A stretch of 31,575 nt of DNA from SVMC01 sp045601345 (GCA_045601345.1 JAZRZL010000056.1:1-31575); one strand, 5' to 3'. Positions 8,435 to 19,300 are shown, counted from the stretch's first letter. Numbers and translations: made by a program. The notes: generated from the sequence alone by a model not told the origin.

Positions 8435-8878
8435 ATGGTGGTAATGACGGCAAAATTTTCAAAAAAGAAGCTTTTGGCATCCCTTTTTGCACTGGTTATT
8501 CTGGTTATGCTTATTGCCTGCTGCCTAAAGGGAAAGGGCACGGAGCCGCAGACAGACCATGAGGCGGCACGACAGGAATTTCTTTCCTCCTTCGGCTATG
8601 AAGTCAAGGACAAGCCAATGGAGCAGCAGAGCTTGCGTATTCCCAATACACCCTCCGAGGTTTTTGAGCGCTACAATGCCCTGCAAAAATCGCAGGGCTA
8701 TGACCTGAGTGCGCTGGCAGGGCAGGAGGTCACGCGATATGTTTACGAGCTGGAGAATTATGATGATTCCGGGGAAATCTGGTATGCAACTGTGCTGGAG
8801 CATGAGGGGGAAGTGGTAGGCGGAGATATCTCCCAGCAGGGAGGAAAAATGCATGGCTTCCAACGTCCGGCAGCATAA
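8435..8878 (+). CDS. Small DUF4830-like lipoprotein or membrane-anchored protein
   Basis: Function unknown. The 147-residue product starts at ATG 8435 (preceded by TGGGGGT seven bases upstream; an in-frame TTG at 8420 has no such site). Residues 10-28 are hydrophobic after a Lys-rich stretch, and LIAC at 26-29 fits a lipobox, so Cys29 may be lipidated. The soluble part (about 40-125) has the pattern FLSSFGYEV, IPNTPSEVFERYNALQKS, GYDLS, then VTRYVYELENY, which I recognise as the DUF4830 type from Clostridia. It is monocistronic, between rsuA-type and ribU genes, with no contextual hint of a role. Confidence 0.75.
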   Translation: MVVMTAKFSKKKLLASLFALVILVMLIACCLKGKGTEPQTDHEAARQEFLSSFGYEVKDKPMEQQSLRIPNTPSEVFERYNALQKSQGYDLSALAGQEVTRYVYELENYDDSGEIWYATVLEHEGEVVGGDISQQGGKMHGFQRPAA

Positions 8879-8914
8879 TCCTATTATAACGTGATTTTTG
8901 GCAAAAGAAAAGGG

Positions 8915-8943
8915 TTGACACCGAAAAAAACCGAAGCTATACT
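8915..8943 (+). promoter_or_regulatory. Predicted promoter of the FMN riboswitch-ribU transcript
   Basis: TTGACA (8915-8920), a 17-bp spacer and TATACT (8938-8943) lie just ahead of the riboswitch. This is a near-consensus sigma-A promoter at the right place, with transcription expected to begin near 8950. Confidence 0.85.
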
Positions 8944-8958
8944 ATTGCTAATTTCATA

Positions 8959-9065
8959 GGGTCTTCAGGGCAGGGTGCGATTCCCGGCCGGCGGTAAAGT
9001 CCGCGAGCGATAGCTGAACCGGTGTGATTCCGGTACCGACAGTATAGTCTGGATGGAAGAAGACA
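8959..9065 (+). ncRNA. FMN riboswitch (RFN element)
   Basis: The conserved RFN skeleton is clear: the P1 strands GTCTTC (8961-8966) and GAAGAC (9059-9064), CAGGGCAGGGTG, GATTCCCGGCCGGCGGTAAAG (split across P2/P3), the CCGCGAGCG loop, GATTCCGGTACCGACAG and AGTCTGGATGGAAGA. It senses flavin mononucleotide and here sits between a strong promoter and an intrinsic terminator ahead of ribU, so high FMN should shut off riboflavin uptake. Confidence 0.96.
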
Positions 9066-9078
9066 TATTTTCTTTGTG

Positions 9079-9109
9079 CGCCTGAATACCCTCAGGCGTA
9101 TATTTTTTT
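9079..9109 (+). terminator. Riboswitch-controlled intrinsic terminator
   Basis: CGCCTGA (9079-9085) pairs with TCAGGCG (9092-9098) around a six-base loop, followed by TATA and seven Ts (9103-9109). It lies between the RFN element and the ribU ribosome binding site, which begins immediately after the T-run (GAGGTG at 9110-9115), the usual arrangement for transcriptional attenuation by FMN. Confidence 0.88.
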
Positions 9110-9121
9110 GAGGTGAATACG

Positions 9122-9847
9122 ATGCAGGTGCTTTTTCAGACCCTTCTTGATCATTTAAGCTTTGTTTTGACGGTGGTGGCCATTATGGTCGGTCTGGTGC
9201 TGTTGGCGAAGCTGGCAGAGAAAACCCTTTGCCGGAATGCACAGTTTCCTAAGGGAGCGCGGCGGATCGCAGTTTGTGCGGTATGCACGGCCATTTCCGG
9301 GCTTTTGATGCTGCTGGAGATCCCGGTGTTTTTTGCCCCCGATTTTTATAAGGTGGATTTGAGTGAGCTTCCCGTGCTGTTCTGCGCATTTTCTCTCGGT
9401 CCTGTAGCAGGTGTTATATGTGAAGCGCTGAAGGTAATCGTGAAATTGCTGCTCAAGGGCACCATAACTGCCTTTGTTGGCGATTTTGCAAATTTTGCTG
9501 TTGGCTCCACACTGGTGCTGCCTGCTGCGATTGTATATCACCGGCATAAGACCAAAGGGGGCGCTGTAGCTGCACTGGTAACGGGGACGCTTTGCATGAC
9601 AGCCTTCGGCAGTGTGTTCAATGCCTTTTATCTGCTCCCTAAATTCTCACAGATGTTTGGTCTGCCGCTTGATGCCATTGTGGAGATGGGCAGCGCGGTG
9701 AATCCGGCAGTACACAGCGTCCAAACGCTGGTGCTGTTCGCGGTCGTACCGATGAACCTTCTCAAGGGTGTGGTGGTATCCTGTCTTACCTTTGCCCTTT
9801 ATAAGCGCGTGAAGCGGGTTCTGCTGGGCGTAAGTGAGTACAGGTAA
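9122..9847 (+). CDS. ribU: Riboflavin ECF transporter substrate-binding subunit RibU
   Basis: Membrane S-component that captures riboflavin and works with a shared ECF energising module (EcfA/A'/T) encoded elsewhere. The 241-residue protein has about six hydrophobic segments and RibU-type motifs: a DLSELPVLF segment with acidic residues before the second half of the protein, GPVAGVICEALKVIVKLLLKG in loop/helix 3 (a typical S-component feature), and GDFANF. The ATG at 9122 is preferred over GTG 9113 because GAGGTG at 9110-9115 is spaced six bases from it. The upstream FMN riboswitch makes riboflavin the most likely substrate. No obvious terminator follows; the next 295 bp hold a DnaA-box-like cluster and a tRNA promoter. 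Confidence 0.93.
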   Translation: MQVLFQTLLDHLSFVLTVVAIMVGLVLLAKLAEKTLCRNAQFPKGARRIAVCAVCTAISGLLMLLEIPVFFAPDFYKVDLSELPVLFCAFSLGPVAGVICEALKVIVKLLLKGTITAFVGDFANFAVGSTLVLPAAIVYHRHKTKGGAVAALVTGTLCMTAFGSVFNAFYLLPKFSQMFGLPLDAIVEMGSAVNPAVHSVQTLVLFAVVPMNLLKGVVVSCLTFALYKRVKRVLLGVSEYR

Positions 9848-10092
9848 TTTTTTGTCAAAATCCCAACGTATTGGCTTTATGTAAACCAATTGCGGCGAGA
9901 GTTATCAACACCCAGACGTTTCTTTCCACACGGGCACAGAAAAATTGCCCAATATACTGCATTTATTTCGATGGGGTTGTGGAAAAGTATGTGGATAATG
10001 TGAATAACCATTTTGTATAGGATAATTTCCTTCTCTGATTATGGAAACTCCCCAGAATCGAAATGAATATAGAATTTCTTTCATTTCAGGGA
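9848..10092. other. Gene-free region with clustered DnaA-box-like 9-mers
   Basis: No gene is visible here. Five sites match the bacterial DnaA box TTATCCACA closely: TTATCAACA 9902-9910 (+, 8/9), CTTTCCACA 9922-9930 (+, 7/9), TTTTCCACA 9978-9986 (-, 8/9), TTATCCACA 9990-9998 (-, 9/9) and TTATTCACA 9999-10007 (-, 8/9). The last two abut head to tail. The flanking sequence is AT-rich. Binding is inferred from motif matches only, and the gene context (no dnaA, dnaN or rpmH) does not suggest the chromosomal origin. Confidence 0.5.
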
Positions 10093-10121
10093 TTGACGAA
10101 ATGAAGGAAATGTGATAGACT
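10093..10121 (+). promoter_or_regulatory. Predicted promoter of tRNA-Thr
   Basis: TTGACG (10093-10098), a 17-bp spacer and TAGACT (10116-10121) lie 21 bp upstream of the tRNA. It matches a sigma-A promoter well and explains transcription of the single tRNA gene. Confidence 0.8.
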
Positions 10122-10142
10122 ATACCACGCTGAAAAATAATT

Positions 10143-10218
10143 GCTGATGTGGCTCAGTCGGTAGAGCAGCTGATTCGTAATCAGCAGGTCGCCGGTTCAA
10201 GTCCGGCCATCAGCTCCA
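10143..10218 (+). tRNA. tRNA-Thr, anticodon CGT
   Basis: The 76-nt sequence folds as a full cloverleaf: acceptor GCTGATG with CATCAGC, anticodon stem CTGAT/ATCAG around loop TCGTA giving anticodon CGT (threonine, codon ACG), T-loop GGTTCAAGTCC, discriminator T and an encoded CCA end. It stands alone with its own promoter and terminator. Confidence 0.96.
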
Positions 10219-10262
10219 CGTCGTCGCGGACTTTGTATCGTTCGCGGCGGCGTTTCTTTTTT
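10219..10262 (+). terminator. Intrinsic terminator of tRNA-Thr
   Basis: CGTCGTCGCGGA (10219-10230) pairs, with G-U wobbles, to TTCGCGGCGGCG (10241-10252) over a 10-base loop, followed by TTTCTTTTTT. It begins at the base after the tRNA CCA end. Confidence 0.88.
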
Positions 10263-10324
10263 AGATAGGACAGGGGATTAAACTTACATATTACGTGACT
10301 TGCAAAAGTTAAGATATAAAGAGA

Positions 10325-10356
10325 GGGGAAGCCCATTCATCCGAGTGAGCTTCCCC
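10325..10356 (-). terminator. Hairpin downstream of the giant surface-protein gene
   Basis: GGGGAAGC (10325-10332) and GCTTCCCC (10349-10356) form an 8-bp stem just past the stop codon of the giant gene. On the minus strand it is followed by TCTCTTTATATC, a weak T-rich tail, so it probably acts as a modest intrinsic terminator. Confidence 0.65.
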
Positions 10357-10368
10357 AGTGTTATTTAG

Positions 10369-13300
10369 TTACTTTGCTTTATGATAGCGCATAATGATGG
10401 ATGCAGTCTGTGCGCGGGTTGCATTGGCCTTGGGGTTGAGCTTAATGATGCTGTTGGAATTCACACCATTGATCAATTTCTCGGAGGTTGCCCAAACCAG
10501 AGCATCCTTTGCAAAGTTACTGACATCCTTGCTGTCCGGGAATGCGTCCAGATCATCGGATACTTCGGGATTGCCTGCATACCGATAGAGGATGGTAGCA
10601 ATTTGCTCTCGGGTAATCATTGCATCAGGCTTGAAAATGCCTTCCGGATAGCCGGTAATGATACCTATTTCAGAAGCCCAAATCACTGCATCGTAATAAT
10701 AGGCACTTTCTTTGACATCGCTAAACTTCGACTCAAATTTTACCGAAGGAGAATCCGCCATGCGGTAGAGAATGGTAACGAGTTGTGCACGGGTTAAATT
10801 GCCATTCGGGTTAAATTTTGTGTCGGAGGTGCCGTTCATCAGGTTGTTGGCGATGCAGTAATCAATGCCCTCATGTGCCCAATTTGACGGAGCGGGGATA
10901 TCAGTGAAGCTATGGCTGGCGCACGTCTCATCGCCACGGCAGATCGGATTGTTGGCCGAAGTGCCGGTGATGATACCGCTCTTTGTCTGAACATTAAGGC
11001 GCTTCATATCGTAGTTCAGAATATTGCCGGGAGTGCAGGATACGCTGATTTCTGCGCCCTGCTCGCCGCAGTCCTCCAGAATTTTGAAGGTCAGACGGGC
11101 AATGACACCGGTTTGTGTCAGGTTTTCGGTGAGGGTTGAGCCTTCCCAGTTGAGCGCATACGGGACTGCGGAAATATCATCCGTCTGCATGAAGCAGTTC
11201 ACATTGAGTAGATCCGTTTTTTCTGCCTTTACAAGCGACAGAAGATTGGTGTCATAGTCCAGATTCAGGAAGAGGGCAATCAGACCGGGATTATTCTCCA
11301 GCTTCACGTCCAGACTTACCTCTTCGCCGACGGCTCCATGTGCGGAGCTGATGCTGATCAAGGCACTCTCATCGGCGTTGGCCAGCTTCGGAGCGGATTT
11401 AACGCTCGGTATCGCCTTTGCCCGTTGCAGAGAAACGCCAACCCAGTGGGCAAGGTAACGCTGCAACACAACGGCATCTTCCGCGGTGATTCCTGCGATA
11501 CCGTCCACATCGGCGGCAAGGGCGTTAAATTCAATGCCCTGCCAGAGTGCGAGATAACGGCGCAGAAGCATCAGGTCGCGTGCGTTGACTTCTCCGTTGT
11601 CATCCAGGTCACCGGGCATATAATCGACCACCTTGATGCTGCCATTGGTTACATCAAATGCAACGTCATTCAGATCGGTATCCAGCACGTTGCCGCTTCG
11701 CAGGTTCACTGTGATGGGGAAGGTTTCGAGCGGGCAATCCTGCTTGATTCGGAAGGTCAGAAGTGCGATGACTCCATTCATAGTGATATTCTGTCTCAGC
11801 TTGGAGTCCTCCCAGTTCATAGCGAAGGGAATCGTAGACAGATCGTTACTCTTTTCAAAGGTGCTTAATGGGAGAAGGCCGGTGTTTTCTGCCTTGACTA
11901 GCTGCAGGTAGGTAGGATCATAAGATACATCAAGGAATACGGTAATAATGCCGGGATTCTCCGAAATCCGTATGGGAACAGTAACCTCCATTCCCGCATT
12001 GCCGCTGACGCTGCCAACGGTGAGCTGACCGCTGGAGGCGAGCTTTCCGCAGACGGTGCAGCGGCCATCCACATAGTTGTGACCGGTTGCGGGAATTTCG
12101 GTTTGTGCGATTCGATAGTCGCAGCGTGTGCAGTATCCGCCCTCGGTCCAGCCGGACTCGGTGCAGGTAGGTGCTACGGCAGCTTCCTTCACAATATCGT
12201 GGCCGAGTGCGGGTACATAGTCCGCAATATAGGTGTCGCTGCAGTCGGGGACATCGCAGATATAGGTCGTATATCCTTGCTCTGTGCAGGTGGGTGCAGT
12301 CAACACGGATTGATAGGAATGGGTGTGAGAGGATGCGCCTACCGTACCGCTTTGGGTCTGGAAATCAATATCATCGGCAGCGTAGTTAAGGATGTTGCCG
12401 GGGACATAAGATACGGATACCAGTGCTTCATTTCCGTCCAGATTCTGCAATACTTTAAAGGTCAATTTAGCGATGATGCCGTTTTCTGTAATATCGGCCT
12501 TGAGGGCAGCACCGTCCCAGCTGAAGCGGTAGGGAACAGCGGAGAAGTCATCCGCGCCCATATAATCCTTTAGGAGGTTGGTGCTTTCGATATCAAGAAG
12601 CTCCAGCTTTTCGCTGTCATAGTTAAGCTCAAGATAAGCAGAGATGATGCCGGGGTTATTTTGGATGGAAAGATCCAGCGTGATCTCATCGCCGGGGTTT
12701 CCGATGCCGCTGCCCATTATAAAGGTGGGAGCGTTTTCATCTGGGGCAGCTTTCGTCCGGCTCGGGGCAGATTTGCGCGGAACAGTTTTCGGCTCTTGCA
12801 CAGCGGGCAGAAGGATCACATTGGGATTTCCAAGCACGGTTCTGCGGACATAGAGGATATCTCTGGCCGAAATACCGGGCACGCCATCCACATCACCGGC
12901 AAGAAGATTGATTTCCTGCCCCTCAGCCATACGCTGGTTAATATAGTAGCGGCGGAGGAAGAGAACGTCTTTTGCGTTGATGAGCAGGTTTCCGTCCACA
13001 TCACCGGGCATATAGGAAATGACTTCGATTTCGCCCGCATTTACGCCGAAGGAAACCGGCTGCGATTCATGGTTGAGCACATCAAGGGAGTTAAATTGCA
13101 GAGAAAGGGGGAGTTTACCGGGTTCGCAGTCCTCTTTGATGCGGAAGGTGAATACGGCCAGCTCGCCGTCGGATGTAATATTATCTTTCAGTTGTGCGCC
13201 ATCCCAGCTAAAGCGGAAGGGGGAGACGTTCAGATCATCAGCAATCATGAAATCAACCAGCAGGGCTTTATCCTCAACCTCTAACAGTTCTAACTTTTCG

Positions 13301-16300
13301 GTATCATAGGAAAGGTTGAGATAGGCGGAAATGATACCGGGGTTATTCTTGATGGAAACGGGAACAGAGACGGTGCTGCCGATGATGCCGCTGACCTTGC
13401 CGATCACGAACTGCGGGGCATCGTCTTCGGGCGGCGTATCCGGGGAATGGTAATTGGGATCAATTTCGTTGCAGCGGGTGCATTTGCCATCGACATAATT
13501 GTGTCCCAGCGCAGGAATTTCCTTCTGCTTCACACGGTAGTCGCAGCCGCTTCTTGTGCAGTGACTGCCCTCTGTCAGGCCGCTTTCAATGCAGGTGGCA
13601 GGAATTGCCGCATCCGTGACCAGATAGTGGCCAAGGGGGCTGGTATAGTCGGCCTGATAGGTGTCGCCGCAAGTGGAACAGGTGTAGGTGGTGTAGCCCT
13701 TCGCGGTACAGGTCGGCGCGGTTACAACGGCTGTGTAGTCGTGCTCATGCGACGCACTGTCCCCACAGCGGGTGCAGGTGCCATCCACATAATTGTGCCC
13801 AAGCTTTTCCACGGTCTTCTTCGTGCGGCTCAGCTCTTCACCGCAGTCGGAGCAGTAGACGACTTCATCATAGCTGCCACCCTTGGTGCAGGTCGCCGCC
13901 ACGACATTTTCCTGCACAGGATCGGAGGCCGTGTGCGTATGCGCTGACTGAACGACATAGGGATAGTCAGAATCGCCGGAGGCAGTGCATTGGAGACCCT
14001 CTGTGACCCAGTCACTGACATCCTGCGAGAAACGACCGCCGGAGATGGCAATGCTTCCTCCATCAAGACGGATTTCTCCGCTGATGTTGCCGTTTGACAT
14101 GGTGAAGGTGTTCCCTTTCTGATAAACGCCGCTGCCGCCACCGCCTGTTGAACGTCCACCGCTGATTGTGCCACCCTGCATGGTGAAGGCTTGGGTGTTA
14201 TATATACCGGCACCTGCATCCGCACGGCAAGCAGAGATGATGCCGCCTGACATGGTGAGGGTACTTTCATAAGTACCACCATTGTATATGCCGCCGCCAT
14301 AGGCTAAAGCACGACAATCGGTAATGGCGCCATTCTTGATGATAGTCTTTGCTATAGAACTAGAGTTAGAGTTAGAACAACTATACACACCGCCGCCGTA
14401 GTTTGCCTGACAACTAAAAATTGTGCCGTCCTCCATGGTAAAGGTACCGCATGAATTATATATACCGCCACCATTACTGGATGCGCGGCAACCTTTAATT
14501 TGTCCAGCGGTCATGTTATAATTGCCACGATTGTTGTATACACCGCTGCCATTGCTTGCCTGACAATTGGAAATTGTGCCGTCCTCCATGGTAAAGGTAC
14601 CGGATGAATTATATATACCGCCACCAGCACTTATTGCGCGGCATTCTATAATCTGACCGGCGGTCATGTTGTAATTGCCCTGAGTGTTGTATACACCCCC
14701 ACCATCATTTTGTGCGTGGCAGTCGATAATTGTGCCGCCATCCATCAGAAACAGTTTTCTATCGTTATAAACACCGCCCCCGTAGCCATTTGCACTGCAG
14801 GTGGAGATGGTACCTCCTACCATATCAAATTCTCCAGTTCCTGTCACAAAGACACCACCGCCATTGGATGCGCTGCATTCTGTAATCGTACCGCCTTCCA
14901 ATGTGAAGAGGCTAACATCATTGTTGTAGATGCCCCCACCATTAGATGCGTGGCAAGACGAGATTGTTCCGCGCTTCATGGTGAAGATGTCAGTATTATA
15001 TACACCGCCACCGTTACTATTTGATGCATTACAATTTGTAATGTTGCCTCCATCCAGTGTCAGTTCGCCAAGGTTATATATGCCGCCGCCGCCGCCGTTA
15101 CGGGAGGTAGTGCAGTTTGCAATTGTGCCGCCTGTAAAACTAATAATAGAAGCATAGTGATTGTATATGCCGCCGCCGCCGTGGGTTGCACTACAGTCCT
15201 CAATTACGCCGCCATCCAGTGTCAGTTCAGCATAGCTATAGTTATATATGCCGCTACCGCTGGTTGCTCTGCAACGTGATATTGTGCCGCCGGTCATAAC
15301 AAAGATTCCAGTATTATATACACCATTGCCGGAAACGCTGCTACCGCAGTCGATGATCAGTCCACCCTCCATAGTGAAGGTTCCATCATTATTTACACCG
15401 CCGCCACTGCCTGCGCTACCGCCGGTCAATCTGCCGGGTTCTTCTGTGCCACTGTCTTTCAGGGTTAACGTGCCGTGGTTCGTGATAACACTTCCCGCAC
15501 CAACCGCATCAATGATATAGCCGTTCAGGTCAATGGTGACATTCTTTCCCGATGCAACTACCACACATTCCTTGGTATCCTCTATCAGTTTAATCTCCGC
15601 TGCGGATGATGCAACGTTGATGGCTTTCTGAAGGGTCGGATACTTTGTGGAACCAATTTGTGCAACATATTCTACATTCTTTTTCTGCACCTTGTAATCG
15701 GCATTACCCTGTGCATTCGGTACGCAGACATAGCCGACTGCAAGATAATACCGATTCACTTCCTGCGAGAATTGTCCGCCGGAAACAAAGATTCTACCAT
15801 AGTCCTTTAGAATCTCTCCACGAATGAGGCCATCAGTGATAGTAACGGTTCCGTCTGCACTGTAAAGTCCGTTACCTTCCGTTTTTGCACCACAGCCAGT
15901 GATGGTACCGCCGTTTATGGTGATGGAACCGCTCACGTTATAAATACCGCCACCGTAACTGTTTGCCTCGCAAGCGGAAATTGTGCCTTCTGTCATTGTG
16001 ACCGTTCCGGTGTTATTGTAGATACCGCCGCCGGTTGACGATGTGCAGGATTTTATGGCACCGCCTGTTATAGTGACATTGCCAGCATTATAAATACCAC
16101 CGCCGTTATTGTTTACTGTGCAGTAGGAAATTGTACCTCCGGTCATTGTAAGTGTTCTGGCTCCATTGTAGATACCGCCGCCGATTGACGATGTGCAGTA
16201 GGAAATTGTACCGCCTGTCATTGTAAGTGTTCCGCTGTCATTGTAGACACCGCCACCATAATGTACTGATATACAGTCTTTTATTGCACCACCATTTATT

Positions 16301-19300
16301 GTAATGGTGCCATTAAAATTATAGATACCGCCACCGGCTGAGATTGAGCTAGAACCGCAACGAGCGATTGTTCCATCAACCATTGTGACTGTGCCGCTAC
16401 TATAGTTATAAATGCCTCCATAACTACAATCTGTAATGGTACCACCCTCTATGGCAATGGTGCCACTAGCATTATAGATGCCTCCGTAACCAGCGCTACT
16501 ATAATTATAGAACTTCTTTATTATTCCATTGGTCATAGTGACATGGCCACCGTCATTATAGATGCCGCAATAGTTACATTCTGAAATGACACCGCCGTTC
16601 ATAGTGAAGTTGGCTTCTCTGGCATTATATACAGCGCCACCGCGTTGTGCTGTGCAGCCGGTAATGGTACCGCTCTCCATAGTAAAGCTGGCCTCAATGT
16701 AATTATAGACACCGCCACCATAGTTGCCGCCATTGCCGCCGGTGATTTTGCCGAGTGCGTCCTCACTGGAATCCCGGAGCGTCAGTGTGCCATAGTTGGT
16801 GATAACACTGCCCTGATTTCCACCGTTCAAGGTATGTCCATTCAGGTCGAGAATGATGTATTGGCCGCTGTTAACCGTCACACATTCTGTAATATCTTCT
16901 GTCAGCCGGATTAGCGTGGGCGCTGCCTTGCTTCCCGTGGAGGCATCAATTATGCTCTGTAAAGTTTGCCCATTGGTATCCACGGCTCCTGCACCGTTCG
17001 GATTCTCTCCAACGCTCAGATAGGTTACCGACCAGTTATCGGTTTCTGTGCCATTGGCGCGTACACTAAATTTATAAATTCCTTCCTCCTCTGGTATAAT
17101 GGAAGCAACTGTACCGGCAGGAACGTTCTTCACGATACCAAAGTCTTTCTTGGCTTCTTCGTTGCCCGAATATGGGTCAGGATCCGTCCCGGCCAGCTCA
17201 ATAATATGATAGTCATAGCTTGTGGCTTCCGGGACATCCTCCCAGCTCAGCTTAATTTTATCACCTGCTTTGGCGGTAATTTTATTATCATCAAGCTTAT
17301 CATTTTGTCCAACCGCAACGCCATTGAGCAGAAGTATTGGCGCATTGTACACCATGATATAAGCTAGTGCCCAGCTGCCCTCGCGTCCAGATTCGGATAC
17401 TGCACAAACGCCTAATTTATAAAGCTCTCCTTCTGTAGTAAAGGCGGGCAAGGAGGGGTTTGTAGTTTCCGCTCTATCATAGATTGCTGTGCCCGGTTCA
17501 TCCGGGTTGTCAGGATCTCTGGTTCCCGGATCATCCAGTGCTTTCAATGTATAGCGATATTTTGCCGCACCGTCCACTGCCGTCCAGCTCAGACTGAGAG
17601 AATCGGAGGCATGAAGAAGCAGATTATCTTTGTATTTTTTTTCAACATTTTTGCAGAAGGAACCAACATTTACCTGATTTATCACAATTTCCGGCGGGAG
17701 AAGACGTTCTTCCTGCGTTTGGGTGCTGTATTTGGCCCAATAAGTATCCCGGGCAAGATTCCCACGTTCTTCATACGTTGATTCATCGCATTCCTCAAAA
17801 TTTTTTGCCCAAATAATTGCGGCTTCATAGGCACCCTGGGCTGAATTTTCAACAGACTTTAGTTCTTCATAAACAGGATTCAAATTGGTTTCCAGCAAAT
17901 ACTTTATGAAGTAGAGCAGTCCCACCCAGGTTGCGCTGTCAAGACTGTTGGTAGCACACCATGCAAGGAGCTGAGCATAACGCCCCAATGCAGTTGTATC
18001 ACCTTTCTTCCGAGGCGTACTGGAATCGTGTGAGTTGTTAGCAGTACTTTCATTATAAAGCGTAGGCGAGAAGGAACCACCGGTCTGCTTATGCATATTC
18101 CCGAGAACACCGCAGGCTGCTGCTGTATTGAGACCCAGATTGCTTGTCATATAGTGATAAACAACATTTTCGTTATCTGAATCCGATGGCAGCGTTGTAG
18201 AGCTTCTGTCATCAATATTGGCAACCTTTAGATATATCTGACCGCCGCAAATCCATGTTCCGCTGCCGGTATATGCTGCAACATAAATCTTCACCCACTG
18301 ATTCTGTTTCAGCGCTCCTGTCAGATCTGCTTGCTGAAGCCAGATATGCCTATCTGTTTCAGTATGATTATAAATCAAATCTCCATTTTCATCATTGTTT
18401 GTCGGATCGGGTTCTCCGTACAGTACCTTTGCGCGTACTTGGTACTTTTTCGCGTTTTCCACCGCATTCCAACGAATATATACGCCTCCGTATTGAACAG
18501 TGGTTCTATCTTCCTTTTCAAACTGAATTTTTTTTAATAATGAAGTTTCAATTGAAAAATTGACGTTTCGTGTCACAGATTTTCCAGTAGAATCCTCTGC
18601 GGTTATTTGCAGTGTATAGCTGCCTACACCCAATTCTGCAAAGATGAGCTTATTGTTGATATCGGATTCTTTTAGTGAAACGCTTTTACAATTCGGTTTT
18701 ATTTCCACAGATTTAAGCTCTTTTCCATTTTGAAGGAACCGACCAATGACACGCTTAATATTATTATTTGAAGTAATGGAGCCGGTTATATCATGGCGAC
18801 CTTGATAGACAATAGCACCGATTTCATCAACATTTATCTTTAATTCAGAATTAATAACTTCCAGATAAGATGAACCTGTCCGGATGATTGACCCATTACT
18901 ATTATACGCAGCAACATATATTTTTAGCCATCGTTCTGATTGGGTGGATTTTAGTGAGAATAAATCTGATTGTTGAATTTGATACTGTGGCTGCGTTATT
19001 GATGATGAGTTACAAAGTATTATTGTGTTTGCATCGTCACTTTCGCTAGTGTTCGACATATCCGGCTCTCTGTCCATTAGCAAAATTATGACTTGGTACT
19101 TAGTAGCATTTTTTACCGGTGTCCACGAAATGGTTGTAGTTCCGTATGGAATAGCTGAGCCACTTGGTTTCGTAAACTGAATGCTGTCTCGCGGATTTTT
19201 GGCGGTTAACTGTACGGTGTAAATATCAACATTTTCCCAGTGATCCCATCTGACATGATATCTATCCATATTATGTGAGTTAATAATTGGAATATTGGCT

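Larger units (their letters stand above)
13948..16983 (-). repeat. Two right-handed beta-helix blocks, about 29 GGGIYN coils
   Basis: Residues 1186-2197. Each block opens with a similar cap (T-L-Q-S/K-I or A-I, then L-I-x-D-T/I-x-E-C-V, DLNGHTL or DLNGYII, VITNxGTLTL+DS) and closes with SGG(Q/R)FSQ(E/D)V. In between, coils of 25-26 residues repeat the pattern FTMxGGTIxxCxAxxGGGIYN: about 12 coils in block 1, about 17 in block 2. The pattern is that of pectate-lyase-like and chlamydial-Pmp-like (GGA/I-type) beta-helices, found in adhesins and glycan-active proteins. No polysaccharide-lyase active site could be identified. Confidence 0.88.

Noticed and set aside
9848..10092. Chromosomal replication origin
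   Set aside because: DnaA boxes are present, but dnaA, dnaN, rpmH and gyrase genes are absent and no AT-rich unwinding repeat is evident; a DnaA-binding cluster is more likely.
13948..16983. Regular 75-78 bp repeats that might suggest a CRISPR array or minisatellite
   Set aside because: The repeats are in frame and encode GGGIYN beta-helix coils; there are no short identical repeats separated by unique spacers.
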